The translations under genes were made by a program, and so were the position numbers. Positions 1 through 12,500 of a DNA stretch of 64,000 nucleotides are shown here, piece by piece. Source of the DNA: Parietaria judaica. Lineage: Eukaryota > Streptophyta > Magnoliopsida > Rosales > Urticaceae. Under the pieces are notes generated by a model. That model had not been told where the DNA came from. It worked only from the letters and a program-made list of their open reading frames with translations, and made no database searches. The stretch is from the NCBI GenBank assembly GCA_954871525.1, contig OX940869.1, positions 16,396,001 through 16,460,000 of the forward strand. Reading direction: 5' to 3'. Numbering within the stretch: the stretch's first letter is position 1; each line of letters begins with the position of its first letter.

Positions 1-790
1 TCGGTTGTAATCGTAATAAGCACAACTACTTATTACGATGTTTAGTTGCGATTACAAAAATATTCATTGTAATGGTAATTACATTGTAATCAAAATTGGC
101 TATTTTGGTGTAATGGGGATTACAAATTCTAACTCCCCTAATCATGATTACAATTCTCTTCTCTTTACAAAATTTACTAAAATAACCTCATCTTCCCACC
201 TTTTTAGGATTTTCTCTCTCACACACGCTTTCACTTACTCTCTCTCTCTTTCTTCTCTCGATTACTCTATGTCTCTCTCAACTCAACCCCCACTCTATGC
301 TTTGTATTCAAACCCTCCCTTAAATTATATAATACTGTACTGATTGACAATATTTATTATTTGTGTTGTTTAATAGTCTCTATATAAATAATTTTTTTGG
401 TCAAAGTTTGATAAATGACGTTGTACTTTAATACATTTTAAAGTTTACGTATTTTATAATATTGTATTGTATTTTTTGGTCACAATTTGATGAATGACTT
501 CGTACTTTAATATATTTTAAAGTTTAATACATTTTAAAGTTTACGTATTTTATAATATTGTATATTATGTTGAATAATTTATTATGATAGTTAAATATTA
601 ATTTAAAAAAAAAATTTAAGGGTATTTTGGTAAATATTTATTGATTACGTTTTATATTGTGTCCTATTAAACAATGTAATGAGTATTCCATTCTCCATTA
701 CAACGGTACAAGTAAACACTGTAATTAATTACGATTACGATTCCAATCTATTACGATTACAATTACGATTACGATCCGCCAATTACTGCG
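1..790. repeat. AT-rich TIR-type repeat (probable MITE), left end cut by window
   Basis: The first bases read GTAATCGTAAT-like sequence and the right end (about 735-777) carries several copies of ATTACGATTAC. These are the inverse of the left end (for example TTGTAATCGTAATA near position 5 against its reverse complement near 750-765). Ends built from short repeated ATTACG/GTAAT units around a non-coding AT-rich core are typical of plant TIR transposon derivatives. No transposase is visible. The exact ends and target duplication could not be fixed because the window begins inside or at the element. Confidence 0.45.
392..561. repeat. Imperfect direct duplication inside the left repeat
   Basis: Two consecutive copies (about 392-463 and 472-561) both start with TTTTTTGGTCA and share a stretch ending in TTTTATAATATTGTAT. 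The second copy has an extra internal 18-bp repeat of the TTTTAAAGTTTA unit. Non-coding. Confidence 0.6.
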
Positions 791-924
791 AACTGAATGC
801 CAAAAAAGAATAAAAAAAAAGTAACAAACAAATAGCACGGTTATTCTATAGAATACTCAATAAAACGGTTATTTCTTCTTGGTTTTTTGGCAATTTTGAG
901 ATTGCTTTATAGATTGACACAGCA

Positions 925-2878
925 ATGGGTAAAGACGGCGTGAAATGGCATGATTCTACCGAGGCCTACTTCGCTGATCTCTGTTGCCAAGAGTGTAAAG
1001 GCGGATCTGCGCTCGGGAAAAATGAATGGGCGAGGGTCGAGTTCGAAATGCAATGCAAGTTCGGAAATGCGTACAAGCTCGATAGACTGAAGACAAAGTG
1101 GAACCGACTTCGATCCCTCACGTGGGACTTCGACGATATGATCAACACCGCCGGATTTCAATGGGATCCAAACACGAATACCGTCGTTGCAGAAGAATAC
1201 GGCGTTTGGGAAACGTATATAGAGGTATTTTTTTAGACGTTTTGAATTGTTCAATTTTTTTTTAATACCCTCTTTTCAATTGAAAAAGTCAAAATATATA
1301 TTATAATGGGATTAGAAGATACTAATTTATACATTATCTAAATTATTTATTCTCGAGATAATCGTCTCGTAGCTTCATTCTTGTCGAGCTTCGTCGCTCG
1401 TCAAAAACGAAATTCGAGGGTATATTATATGTCAAAGAAAAATCTATAATTGTCATGAAAGGCAATCACAAGTAACTGAAATTAAAATAAACAGTATGTA
1501 AAAAGAAAACTAAGTACAATTTGAGGATATATTTTGATTGTTTTTACTTTTTATAATATGAGGTATATTTTTACAAAAAAAATAAAATCCTTACATGTGT
1601 TTGTATGCTGTATACATGAATAGAAACACCCTGATGCGAAGAGGTTTAAGAAAAGGGGCAAATAACCAAATAGCCAAACTTCAAACTCTAATTAGCCAAA
1701 TAGCCAATGTTTTAATTAATATTGCCAAATAGCCAATTAACCACGTTAATAAATCACGAAAGACCAGATTACCCTTGTATTAACGTGGTTAATTTGTTTA
1801 AAAATAAATTAATTTTGTTTTAAAAAAAATTATTATTTTTTTGAAAAAAAAAAAAAAATTGTTAAAATTTTAATTACGATTTTTTTATTTTTAAACAAAT
1901 TAACTCCGTTAATACACGTTAATAAACGTATTAACGAAGTTAATTTGTTTAAAAATAAATTAATTTTTTTGAAAAAAAAAATAAATTATTTTTTTTTGAA
2001 AAAAAAAAAAAATTGTTAAAATTTTAATCACGATTTTTTATTTTTAAACAAATTAACTCCGTTAATACACGTTAATAAATTTTAATCACGATTTTTTATT
2101 TTTAAACAAATTAACTCCGTCAATACACGTTAATAAACTTATTAACGGAGTTAATTTGTTTAAAAATAAAAAATCGTGATTAAAATTTTAACAAAAAATT
2201 AAAATTTTTTTTTTCAAAAAAAAATTAATTTATTTTTAAACAAATTAACCACGTTAATATGTTAAAAGGGTATTATAGGTATAAAATATGTTATTAAATA
2301 ACCATTTGGCTATTTTGCAAAGAAAAATGAAAGGTTGGCTATTTGGCTAATCAAACATTTCAATTTGGCTATCCCATGCAATAAGAAAAAGGGAATGGCC
2401 ACGGTTTGCGAAACTCAAAGAGATTTTCAAGCCTTCGATTGCCACTGGTACATCGGCTATCGGCCTGCGAGAGGCAGCTGCCATCTCTCGCACTGAGCTT
2501 GCTGCTCCGCCTCGCCCTCGAGCCAAAAAGAGAAAGTCGCCCGGCATTGAAAAGGCGTCCACATGTTCGCTAGAAAAAATGCAACCTCGGGTGGAACGTG
2601 AGCGCGAGTCAGACGGTCGGCTATTGAAATATTACGAGCAAAGGGACGCTACAAAGGCCCAAGCGTCTGTCCCGTTTGGTTTTGTGTCGGCGGAAGATAG
2701 CCTTTTCAGGCGAGCTATGGACCGGCTTTTGGCGGTGAAGCCGTTAGTCGGAATGTCGGAGTATTTAGTGTGTGCTGAAAAGCTCTGTAACCATAGAGAG
2801 AAGCGCATGCTGTTCATGTGTCTCCCTGCCGATGCAATCGTTCCGTTTGTGCGACGTTCTTATATTCAGAACCCTTAA
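925..2878 (+). pseudogene. Myb/SANT-like DNA-binding domain protein gene, broken by a MITE
   Basis: Exon 1 (925-1224) starts at an ATG and encodes 100 residues of a Myb/SANT-like (Myb_DNA-bind_3 type) domain: an N-terminal KWHDSTEAYFADLC helix, a KTKWNRLRSLTWDF helix and the conserved GFQWDPNTN and VWETYIE signatures. These are the features of PIF/Harbinger-derived and L10-interacting-MYB-like plant proteins. A GT donor follows at 1225. Exon 2 begins after an AG at 1622-1623 in the same phase and reads KHPDAKRFKKR, the expected continuation. It then runs straight into a foldback MITE with a stop at 1663-1665. The expected downstream sequence (EWPRFAKLKEIF, a lysine/arginine-rich linker and a helical C-terminus ending QNP) resumes right of the MITE and stops at 2876-2878. 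The undisrupted protein would be about 275 residues. Such proteins are thought to be nuclear and DNA-binding. It could survive only if the MITE is spliced out. It is convergent with BIG. Confidence 0.75.
1658..2381. mobile_element. Foldback MITE (possibly Mutator-like) inserted in a coding exon
   Basis: The two ends carry inverted copies of ATTAGCCAAATAGCCAA and ATAGCCAAA (left about 1661-1710, right about 2300-2374). The core is a set of nested inverted repeats: TAACGTGGTTAATTTGTTTA near 1780 is the inverse of sequence near 2240-2260, and several units contain TTAACTCCGTTAATACACG and poly-A/T tracts. The flanks TAAGAAAAGGG (1647-1657) and TAAGAAAAAGGG (2382-2393) look like an 11-bp target duplication with a one-base indel, which would suit a Mutator-like element. 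No open reading frame is present. The boundary on the right is uncertain by a few bases. Confidence 0.7.
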
Positions 2879-3596
2879 CTTTCGTTTTTTTTTTCACGGT
2901 TGAAGTTTTTAATGTTCACAACTTTTTTTTCCCTTAAAAACTATATCTTACCTTTTCAGTTGATTTAACAGAATTTCGGATGTGACGTTTAGTCTTGGCC
3001 ATATGTCACTTCCGAGTAAGAAACAAAATATTGAACATAGAAATCTTCAGCAGTGAAAAAAATAAAAATTATAATTCATATCTATGTATTGTCTTAGATG
3101 TGGTGTTGAACATTATGATCTTTTTTTTTTTTTTATATATTTACATATATAAATATATTGTGATTTATTGGTGTGTACTTACATTTTTTCCTACACGTAT
3201 TTATAAATTCTTAGTTTGTTATTGATAGCTTTCGATTTTATGTTTTGAGACTGAATTGTCTTCTCATTGTTATTTGACCGACAAAAATAATCATAAATTA
3301 ACAATAAATACATGATAATTTGGTAAGGCTTATTAATTCAATTCAGTTTGGGTAAATTTATTTTTAAACCGAGATTAAAGTAAGACATTTTTTTTATCTT
3401 ATTATTTAAAATGGTAAATGTTAAGAGGAAAAAAAAAAACAAGGCATTTAGGAAGATGCATAATGAGCAAAGGCAAATGTTAAAAGACGTACATATATAT
3501 GAAGTTGGATACAAAAATGGAACCTTCTTTATGGATACACACACAAACCATGTACAAAATTCACCATTCACCATTCAAGAAAAGAGCCTCCAAATC
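2879..3596. other. Convergent intergenic spacer between the Myb/SANT pseudogene and BIG
   Basis: AT-rich DNA with homopolymer tracts. It should contain the 3' ends of both convergent transcription units (3' UTR of BIG just below 3597). I see no further gene, and the short open frames here have no coding character. Confidence 0.5.
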
Positions 3597-6500
3597 TCAG
3601 GTTTTCCCGGCCCCAATCGCGGAGCGCACAAACTCCTCACAGCTGGCAACACCTCCCGCGAGCGCGTCCGCCAGCAACCCAGCAACATCGAACGCCTCCT
3701 GCAGATCTGTGGCGGTGCCCATCTCTTCGAGCCACGTCACGAGCTCCTTCGACAGCCCTGCCATCTCCTTCATGTTCACCAGCCGCTCCTTCATTGCCAC
3801 CTCCCATCCCTCGGGGCGGCTTCCACCCTCGTCTCCGCCATCCTCTGGCACTGAAGAAGTAGACGGCGCTAGCGCGGGGTCCGGCGATCGCTTGACCTTG
3901 AAGAAGCGTTGGAGCTGCTCAATCAGCCCTGTGTAGACGAGCATCGGCCGTACCACCGGCAGTAAGTCGCCGGTGGTCGGAGGCTCGGGTTCAGATTTGG
4001 CGCTGTGGGCGTGGAATATTCCGCGCTGGAGGAAGGCGCGGCGGTGGTTTAGCCACGACGGGTACGGCTCCGAGAGGAGAGAGTTGACCATCATGAACTG
4101 AACTGTCTCTTCTGCACCCGCCAGCGTTCCCGGAGTTGGGGATCGAGATTCTGACGAGATGTATGCTGACACTGACTTCGCCATGGTGCGGCGTTGGGAG
4201 GAGCTGCCTTGCTCTAGAAGGTGACACGCCATTTGGATCATGAAAGGCAAGAATCTCGAGTTGCTTTCTCTCCCACCGCCTCGGCTTTCTGCGCTGAAGG
4301 ACGCTCCCGTTGCGAAACGAGCCAGCATCTGCGAGATGAGAGATCAGATTTAAATCTATCATATTATTTGCGTATGTAAACTTACGAATAAACAAAACAT
4401 TTAATGTATGTACCAAAACCCACCGCCAAATCATAGCATAGCGTTCCACTAAAACGCTATTTACGGATATTATTTGCCTATGTGTTTCGCACTATTTACG
4501 GATAATGACGGCATTAGTACCCAGTAATTTCTATTTTGTGACGGCATATTCTCACACTGTTCAAAAGAGTGTCTTCATTAACGTCCGTCCACGATATGAT
4601 TATTCCATCCACGAGAACTATTACCGTTAACTTTAAACGGTACGACACGTGTCAGTCCCAGAGAATCCCACAAATTGTGATTTTTATTAATTCATTTTTA
4701 TTATTTATATCAATGTGAAAAATCAAATCAGCGATGTTACCAGAACGATGTCGTAGGTCAAGAGGCGAAGGCGGCTGCCATCGGCCCGTCCGAGAGCAGT
4801 GAGGTTGTCCCAGTAGTGATCGACGTAACGAACATAGTGGGAGAGCGGCACTGAGGGGCCTCTGACAGGGAAGAGCGAGTTGCAGAGAGACTCATTGTTC
4901 CTTAGAGTGGCCCCTTCCCACTCCTTTTTGGAAACCTTGAGGGCGGCGTCGGCTCGCTTGGCGTCCTGGTGGCACTGGAAGTGGATGATGTTGAAGTAGC
5001 TCACGGTGGTGTAGACGCAGTCTCCACGGGCGCTGCCAGACCCGCCGGCACCCAGATTCACGCGCTTGCTGTATGAGTACACGCCCAGCAAATCGGCCGG
5101 CCTCAGGCTGTACCCTTCCCGGCACACCATGCATGCCAACCCGTCTTCCTCTTCTTCTATCTCTTCTAATTCTTCGAGAAGTGAGCGAGAAACCACGATG
5201 CGCTCGCCGCCATCCAAAGCTTGCTCTTGGTGCATCCCAAACTCCTGTATGTACGTTCCAACGCATGTCAGAGATAAACAGAAAACTCTCAGCTATGAAC
5301 GACATGTTAGTGAAATATGTTAACGGGTTCTTATCTAAAAAATAAAACTAAATATATGCGTGAATTTATAGTTCTTCAGAATTATGTGGTATAGTTTGGA
5401 GCTGATCATCGCACCACAAGCCATGACTCCAAGAAGCAGCGGCGGAACGAGAATACAAATCTTAAGTTGAGCCATGACTCCAAGAAGCAGCGGCGGAACG
5501 AGAATACAAATCTTAAGTTGAGGTAAAAAAAAATGAAAATCATAAAATTTGGGTAAATGATTTGAGAAAATTAAAAATTTGAGGGGGCGGCAACCCCGTT
5601 TGGCTTCTGCCTACTTCCTACCCCACTAATTAAACAAACTTTTTTTTTACTGAATATGTTTGCCTCTTTTATTGAACAGGCCAACACTATATTCAATCTA
5701 CAAACAAGGAAATTAATAAAAAAGCTTTCTAAAAATCATTCTTCATAAAAATTAGGTTAAATATATCTGATATAAGAGATGAAAGCGTTTACATAATATC
5801 CATTACTATCTGAGTTGATTTTTAAGTAACTTACAGTAAGTAAGTGTTAGCTGTATGGAGGAGATATGCAACAAAATGTTCGGGAAAACACGGAGTGCGA
5901 AGACAGTGATTACGTACCAGGAGCATTTTTTCTCTCTTCCTGAGAGCTAGGCGCCTCATTTCATCTCTGGTGGCGTTTCTCAAGCTTCTCACTTTCTCCT
6001 CCAAGAAACCGTCACCCTTGCCTTCCTTATTAGAAAGCGTGTCTAGTAAGTTCTCAGCCCTAGCCCCGATCTGATTGTCTACGGAGGCCCCTTCGAGGGC
6101 ATGGAGAATTGGCAAAATCCCACCTTCGTCGATGCAGTTTTGAGTGGCCAAATGCCCGGTACACAAACCCCTCAGCATAGATAGTATCAATGGAACAGAC
6201 GGGAGTTTCAAACCTGAAGCCCATTCTGGATTGGATTTGAAGCCAGCCTGCTTGGTAACTGCAAAACTGTCCCTTAGATGCCTAACTGCTATACCGGTGA
6301 TTCCTCTCTCGAGAATAATGTCCTTCAATCTCTCGCCACAAGAGCTTGTTTTCAGAGACTCCGAAACTCTGACAAAATTTTCCAGCGTGAACCTCTCTTT
6401 AGCAGCTTTTTGGGCAATGCTCTCGTCCTTTGGGTTGTCTTCGTGTTGTTTCTGCAACACGTCGAATTTGCTCCACTCTTGCAAGTACGGACTGAAATGC

Positions 6501-9500
6501 TGAATAAGTGCTTCCATTGCTGCAGGCTCATCGTACGTAAGGTAGGGTAAGATTCTTGCAACCATCTCGGTGTTGCGTTGCTGTTTGCTCGACTTTTTCA
6601 GGCCCAAAGGATGAGACAGTCTCTCCAAGAACATGAGAACGATTTTTTTGGCCTGTTTGTCGGTTTCTTCACTGCTAGTAGTAAGAGAACTCTGCGTGAT
6701 GCTAATATTGTCGCTTTCATTCGCTTCCAGTGCTAAGCTCTCCACAATCAAAAGAATTCCTTCAGCTGGCTCCATTGCATCCACAGAAAACGCGCGCCTT
6801 GCAGTCTCGAGGAGCAGACCTAAACCCCCTTGCCTCAACAATGCTCGTCGGTTCTCTCTTATTTTACAGCAAAGCATTAAGAGATTGAGAACCGCTACCA
6901 ACTGCTCTTGGTTTGACTTAAAATCGTCTATCAGGTGCTGCACATTTAACAACAAAATAACAAGAGAAAATTACAATCAATTTTTCTCCAGTTACTTAAC
7001 AAAATATAGAAAGAAGCCACTATGTAATCATAGAAAATTTTCAAAATAAATCTCTAATAAGATGAGTCTTTTGGCTCAACATTTCTACAAAAAACAACGA
7101 TAAATGTAAAGCAATCGGAAATTGTAATGATCGACATTTCATTGTCAACTTCTTCGGACATAAATCATACTGATCGACATACCTGGATCATGGACAATAT
7201 AATTTCTAGCCCACCATACTCTCGAACAGCACCGGCAATTGCAAACTCAACCTCTGGATCTTGTGACTCTTCTCGATCTTCCTCCAACTCTTTAATCATC
7301 GGCTCCGTGGCCTCACCATCCAATCCCTATCAAACAAGGCTAAAAGATTACACATTTTGTAAAAAGGTTATAGTACACTTAATATAGAAGAAAAAAAATG
7401 GTGCTTTGATAACAGATTCTTGATACCAATTAAGTTTGAAGACCAATAAGGAAGATACACTTATTACACATTTGGTTTCTAATTAAACGAATAAAAACGC
7501 CACTCTTTTAGAAGAAGTAGCTTAAGCAAACCTGAAGTCGGTAGGTCACATTCATTGGTGGACAATCTCTTCCCGATGCAACAACATTCGAAGAAAGCAG
7601 AGTCGTATTAGCTAGCACATTTGAAGAGTGATTTGACTTCTTCCAGACTTGCTCATAGACGAGAGCAACAGTCAAATCAAGCGAGATGATGTTCCCCGCG
7701 ACTAGCAACTCCATGCCGTAGTCATCTTCGACAAGGCCTAAGAGATCCAGCTGATGGCAAATTTTGTTCTTAACATCGCGCATCAAAGGGCCAATCTCAG
7801 CACTCGAATAAGGATTTTTCGTCATTGAACCCCTGATGAACTCTTCTTGAGTTTGTGCCTTGTTCAGAACCAACAAATATACGGGCTCCGGTTTTGATGG
7901 GCATATCAGATTGCAGAGCTGCTCCAGTATAAACTATGCACAATTTAAATGATACAATCAAGACCATAGAAAAAAATACGTACTATCGAGCGACCAGCCA
8001 AATATCACATGAGAATTTGGATCAATAAAAAGTGGCAGTTACAGAAAACAGGAGGTCAAATAAATTAAACACAGGTTTTGTGATAACACACATACCATAC
8101 AAGTTCTTCCTTTTCTTTCCTGTCCGTGAATCTGCAATCCAGATATACAGGCCTTGATGAATTGACGTTTATTCTCACTGTTCTCCAGAAGAAGACCGTC
8201 TAAAAGATCTTTTAAAAGCCGGTTGCAATCACTAATCAACTTTGTCTTTTGCACTATCAAGCCACGAATAACAATAAGAGCCTCCAGAATTTCGGAGAGC
8301 AAGTTGTCTCGCATGAATCTGGAATTGATACAAGGAACAATATATATTTAGACAGGCGAAGATTATATCGATTTATGGCATAAGATATTTAAATAAAGAA
8401 ATTAAAATAGTAAATCAAAATTAAGTAGTAGAAAAGTATCTTCAAGCAGGAGTACCTGGATCTAATATTGGGAACCTCCAAAAAATTTCCAAGAAGCTCA
8501 ATGAGTTTATGGAGGAGAAATCCTTGAGAAATGTCGATACGAAGACTCCTTTCCAAAGATTCTACACTACCCACCTCTTGTGTAATCAATTTACAGATTG
8601 TGCGAAGACATCCTCTTACCGTTAAGAAGAGACGAGAATCATCCGACTCGATCATCTTAAAGAGCAGATCAAAATACTCAGCAGCACTTTCACCGGCTGC
8701 AAGGGTTGCTGGTAACAAGGAGACAAGTAAATTCAATAGCTGAAACCGCCTCGATGGACTCTGGGCACAGAGCAAACTTATGAGCATGCACATCTCCGAC
8801 CTTATAGATTGAGAGCAAGCGCTCAGAACAAGTTCCGTAACCCACGAACCCAGCTCAAACACTGATAATTCACTTTTTGTGCTCTTATTAACACTACGCT
8901 TCCACCTAAGACCGTATTTGAGAGCCAAAAAATCCTGCCTTTGTTGCCTCGACCTCTGATTACCACCTTTGACTGCTTGGGAGACCTTGTATTGTCTTCT
9001 CACGAAATCAAGATACGACGCTCCTTTCTCCCACTCTGAATAGCTCAGCAATTGAATATCCCGGGACTTTTGAGAAGGGTCCCAATTTTTCTCTGACTCT
9101 GGAATAGGCTTATTTCCACCGACGACGCCAGAAATATTCGAATTGCTTTCCTCCTTGATCTGCGAAACAGAAGAACTAGATCTTCCCGAACTTGATTCTT
9201 TTTCCACCCCGTCAGTTTTTGGAGGAGTACATGCCTGGGATATGATCCTCAGACAAGGAAGAATGACATGCTCAGATACAGCAGGGTGTTTGGCTCCTAA
9301 TTTTATGGAGGAAAACAGGAGCTGAAAAACAACACGCAACCTCGATTCCCAGAATTCATCCGTAAGAGCGCAAACTTCCGAAAGCAAAGACATTTCTTCC
9401 CGTGTGGCAAGGGCAATGTCCATGGAGCGGTGGTGTTCGAGGCAGTACAAGACTTTCTTCTGCACTAAACTGTTCAGTTCGGTTACTGCATTAACGTCTC

Positions 9501-12500
9501 CCTCGGAGAATGCACAGAGAACTGTCCTAGCTTGGACACGGGCAGTTTTAGGGCCTTGATGAATATTGTTCTCAAATAACTCTGATAAGATTCCAGATTC
9601 AACAAGTTGTCTCTTAGAATTTGGATGCTTGGATAGAACCTGCAAAATCTCGAGGCACTGAGTCACGAAAGTACTGGCACAGCCAAAGCAGTTATTTGGA
9701 GATCTGGAAACCACGAATCTTGAAGAAGCCACTCCATCGTGAGAATTCTTCTGGTGCAAATAGTTCATCAAGACACGACGTAGACCTTGTAATGTCTGTA
9801 CGCTTTTGCTCACAGAATCAAAAGCTGCTTTGCACTTCTCACCGTAAAGGACTCCAAGGAGTGCTATTTTACGGTTTACTTTACATGAAGGTCCAGGCAA
9901 TGAAACCATCATCTGCTGCACAGAGTCCTTCTGTTGCGAGTCTATCTCATTTTCTCCAATGCCCGACACTATCTTAAGCAGAGGCTTCTTAAATCCCAGA
10001 AGTTGCTGGTATCTTCTATGAGCATTTTCTGATTCAGACTCTATCGCAGCCAATCCCTTCTTCATATCTTCATCATTCTCCATATTATCGAAGGAAAAAC
10101 TTGGCTTTGCCGTGAAGTTGAATTCGAACCTGCCATACTTGCTGTATCCACATTCATTGCACAGGAAAGAGTCCAGATTTTCATAGTTAATGTTGCGGCA
10201 TTGTCTGCACTGGTATGCATTCTCATGGCAATTGCTACATATACCGTGCTTATCTGTTACTGGGCGACTGCAACGAGGGCACTGCAGTGGTTCGAGAGAT
10301 AAAGCCTGTAGATTCTCATAGAAGGAGTCCAGCTCAATCATGAAGTTACAAGCCGTAATCGGTATAGAGAAATCTACTTTTAATTCGGTCTGATTGAAAG
10401 CAAGATGACAACTCTTAGCACGCTTCCATAACGCCCAATTGTTTTTCAGCTCTGACAAGTCGGCCACAGGTCGGTTGTTATAGTACAGATTCAAAACCTT
10501 CACTGATTTAGATTTTCTGGCATCATGAACGTTCATCGTCACTGTCTGGATCGTGTAACTACCGGTGCATTTCACTATGATGCGGTTGTCAGTGAACTTT
10601 GTTTCAGATTTCAGACTTTCAAGCTTCATCCTGCTATAGGGCACTTCCGGTGAGCTGCAAGAAACACACGGCTCACTCTCCAGATAGTAACCGTCGAACT
10701 CAACCAGTCCACTCAGAGTGTTATATATGCGTGAGTTTGGATGATTGGCTAATAGCTCGTTCTGGCTATGCAGCGTCTCTGATATGGACCTAATCACATC
10801 AGAGGTCAAACATCGGTCAACAGTTTCACCGTTGTTTTGCTTCAAACTTACATCGGGTGCTTTCCCTAGCAGCCATGTGACAAGCTCGGTGTACTCGACA
10901 ATGTTCTGACCGTACATTGGGAGAGATTTTACTTTCTGCAAGAGTGACGCCAACATGGTCTCCCTGAATGATTGCTTTGCGTGATGCCAGACACCGTAAA
11001 GAACAGACCGGGCCTCGGACCGGATAGAGCTCGAATTCCACTCCAGGAGAAAGTAATCAATAAACTCCAGCAACACACTTCCGCTCCTGTCGGTGAAAAT
11101 ATCAACTGCAGATTCCATGTCCACATAGGGCTTCTCCGAACTCAATTCCGACCCATCTTCACCTTTCTTCTTCTTCTTTGGGTCCAACAACTGGGAACTG
11201 GTTTTGTTTGAGCTAATTCCTGCATCTACAGTGTCAGTTTTTGGTGTAGAGTTCCCTATGTCCTTCCCGGTAAAGAATGCCAGATTCAAAAGCTTCAAAG
11301 TTTGAATAACAGATTCTTCGCCAAGGTAAAATATTCCATTCATCAAGGTGGCTAAAACATCTCCATGTCTCAAGCAGTACTTCTGCCAGTTTCGAGGTCG
11401 GGAAGCTGCCACTTCAGCCATAGTAGATAGAGACCTCACAATCTTAACACTCCTCTCATACGTCATGGGATTATGTAAACCGCCCGATTTGTTGACATGC
11501 TTGAAAAGTTTCTTTGTCTCGCTAGAGAACTGCCAAGAGTCTCTGACACTGTAGTAGTGACTTTTGCTTCCACATATATGCAAGAAAAGCCTTCTGGCGT
11601 ACCGTCTGACAAAGTTGGTGTTGGCGTTGTTGATGTAATTACAGAGAACATCCTGATATCCTTCAAGCTTTATATCCTTCAGAGAGGAAACCTTGATGGC
11701 CTTCTCTTTCTCTACAGATTTATCTTGCTTCTCTGGTCGGATTAGGGTATAAACCAGCCGGAAAGTATTCTCTAGCAAGAGTCTATGGTAGTCAGAGAAA
11801 ATATCAACTCGATGGGCTTTGGCATACGAGTCCGAGAAAAAGGGAGAGAAGTTGCCAGCTGGCAAGTCCCTACGAACTGTTAGAAGAGCCCCGCAAGATC
11901 CAGCGCTCCCCGTTTCATGATTAGCAGCAGGGGACTTGAAAACCTGAACCAGCTGCTGCAGAATATCCATGAGAAAATTGGCAAAAGGCTGTTGCCTAAG
12001 GGAATTGCAAGCACGGTTCAGCTGTGAAGCAAAATCGTTCTTTTCTTGATCGTCAGAGGAAGAGGGCGCATTAGAGGACAAGACTCGGCCAACACTTCTA
12101 TCGTGTGTGTCTGAAGCAGATTTTAGAGTGGAACCATCACTACCAGGCTGGTGCCAGTTTCGAAGCATCAGAGTGAAGAACATGAACACTAAAATTGCAA
12201 TTTCCCCGAAAGAAGAGCGAGCTTTGGCATTGAAAGGTTTGTTGAGATCAATCTCAACCAAGAACCATTTGATCACGTGCTCTAAGTCCAAGCTTCCGGA
12301 GCTTGATACGTCTATAAAGGGTCCACCGACAGCTGAAGATAACCTGTAGAAAAGCTGCATAACAGGGATGGCTCGGACTCCAGATGTCGATTGCATCCAT
12401 CCCTTTAACTGTTCAAGCAATTCAGACAGAAGCAGGGAATTCACAGCTCGTTTCGAAGCAGAGATTGAAACCGTGTCGCTGACTGGGGCAGAGAACTCTC

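Noticed and set aside
907..1254. Minus-strand frame opposite the Myb/SANT exon
   Set aside because: No domain and no ATG-based start of note. The plus strand carries a clear conserved domain.
3411..3936. Two overlapping plus-strand frames at the 3' end of BIG
   Set aside because: They are shadows of the last BIG exon extended into low-complexity DNA.
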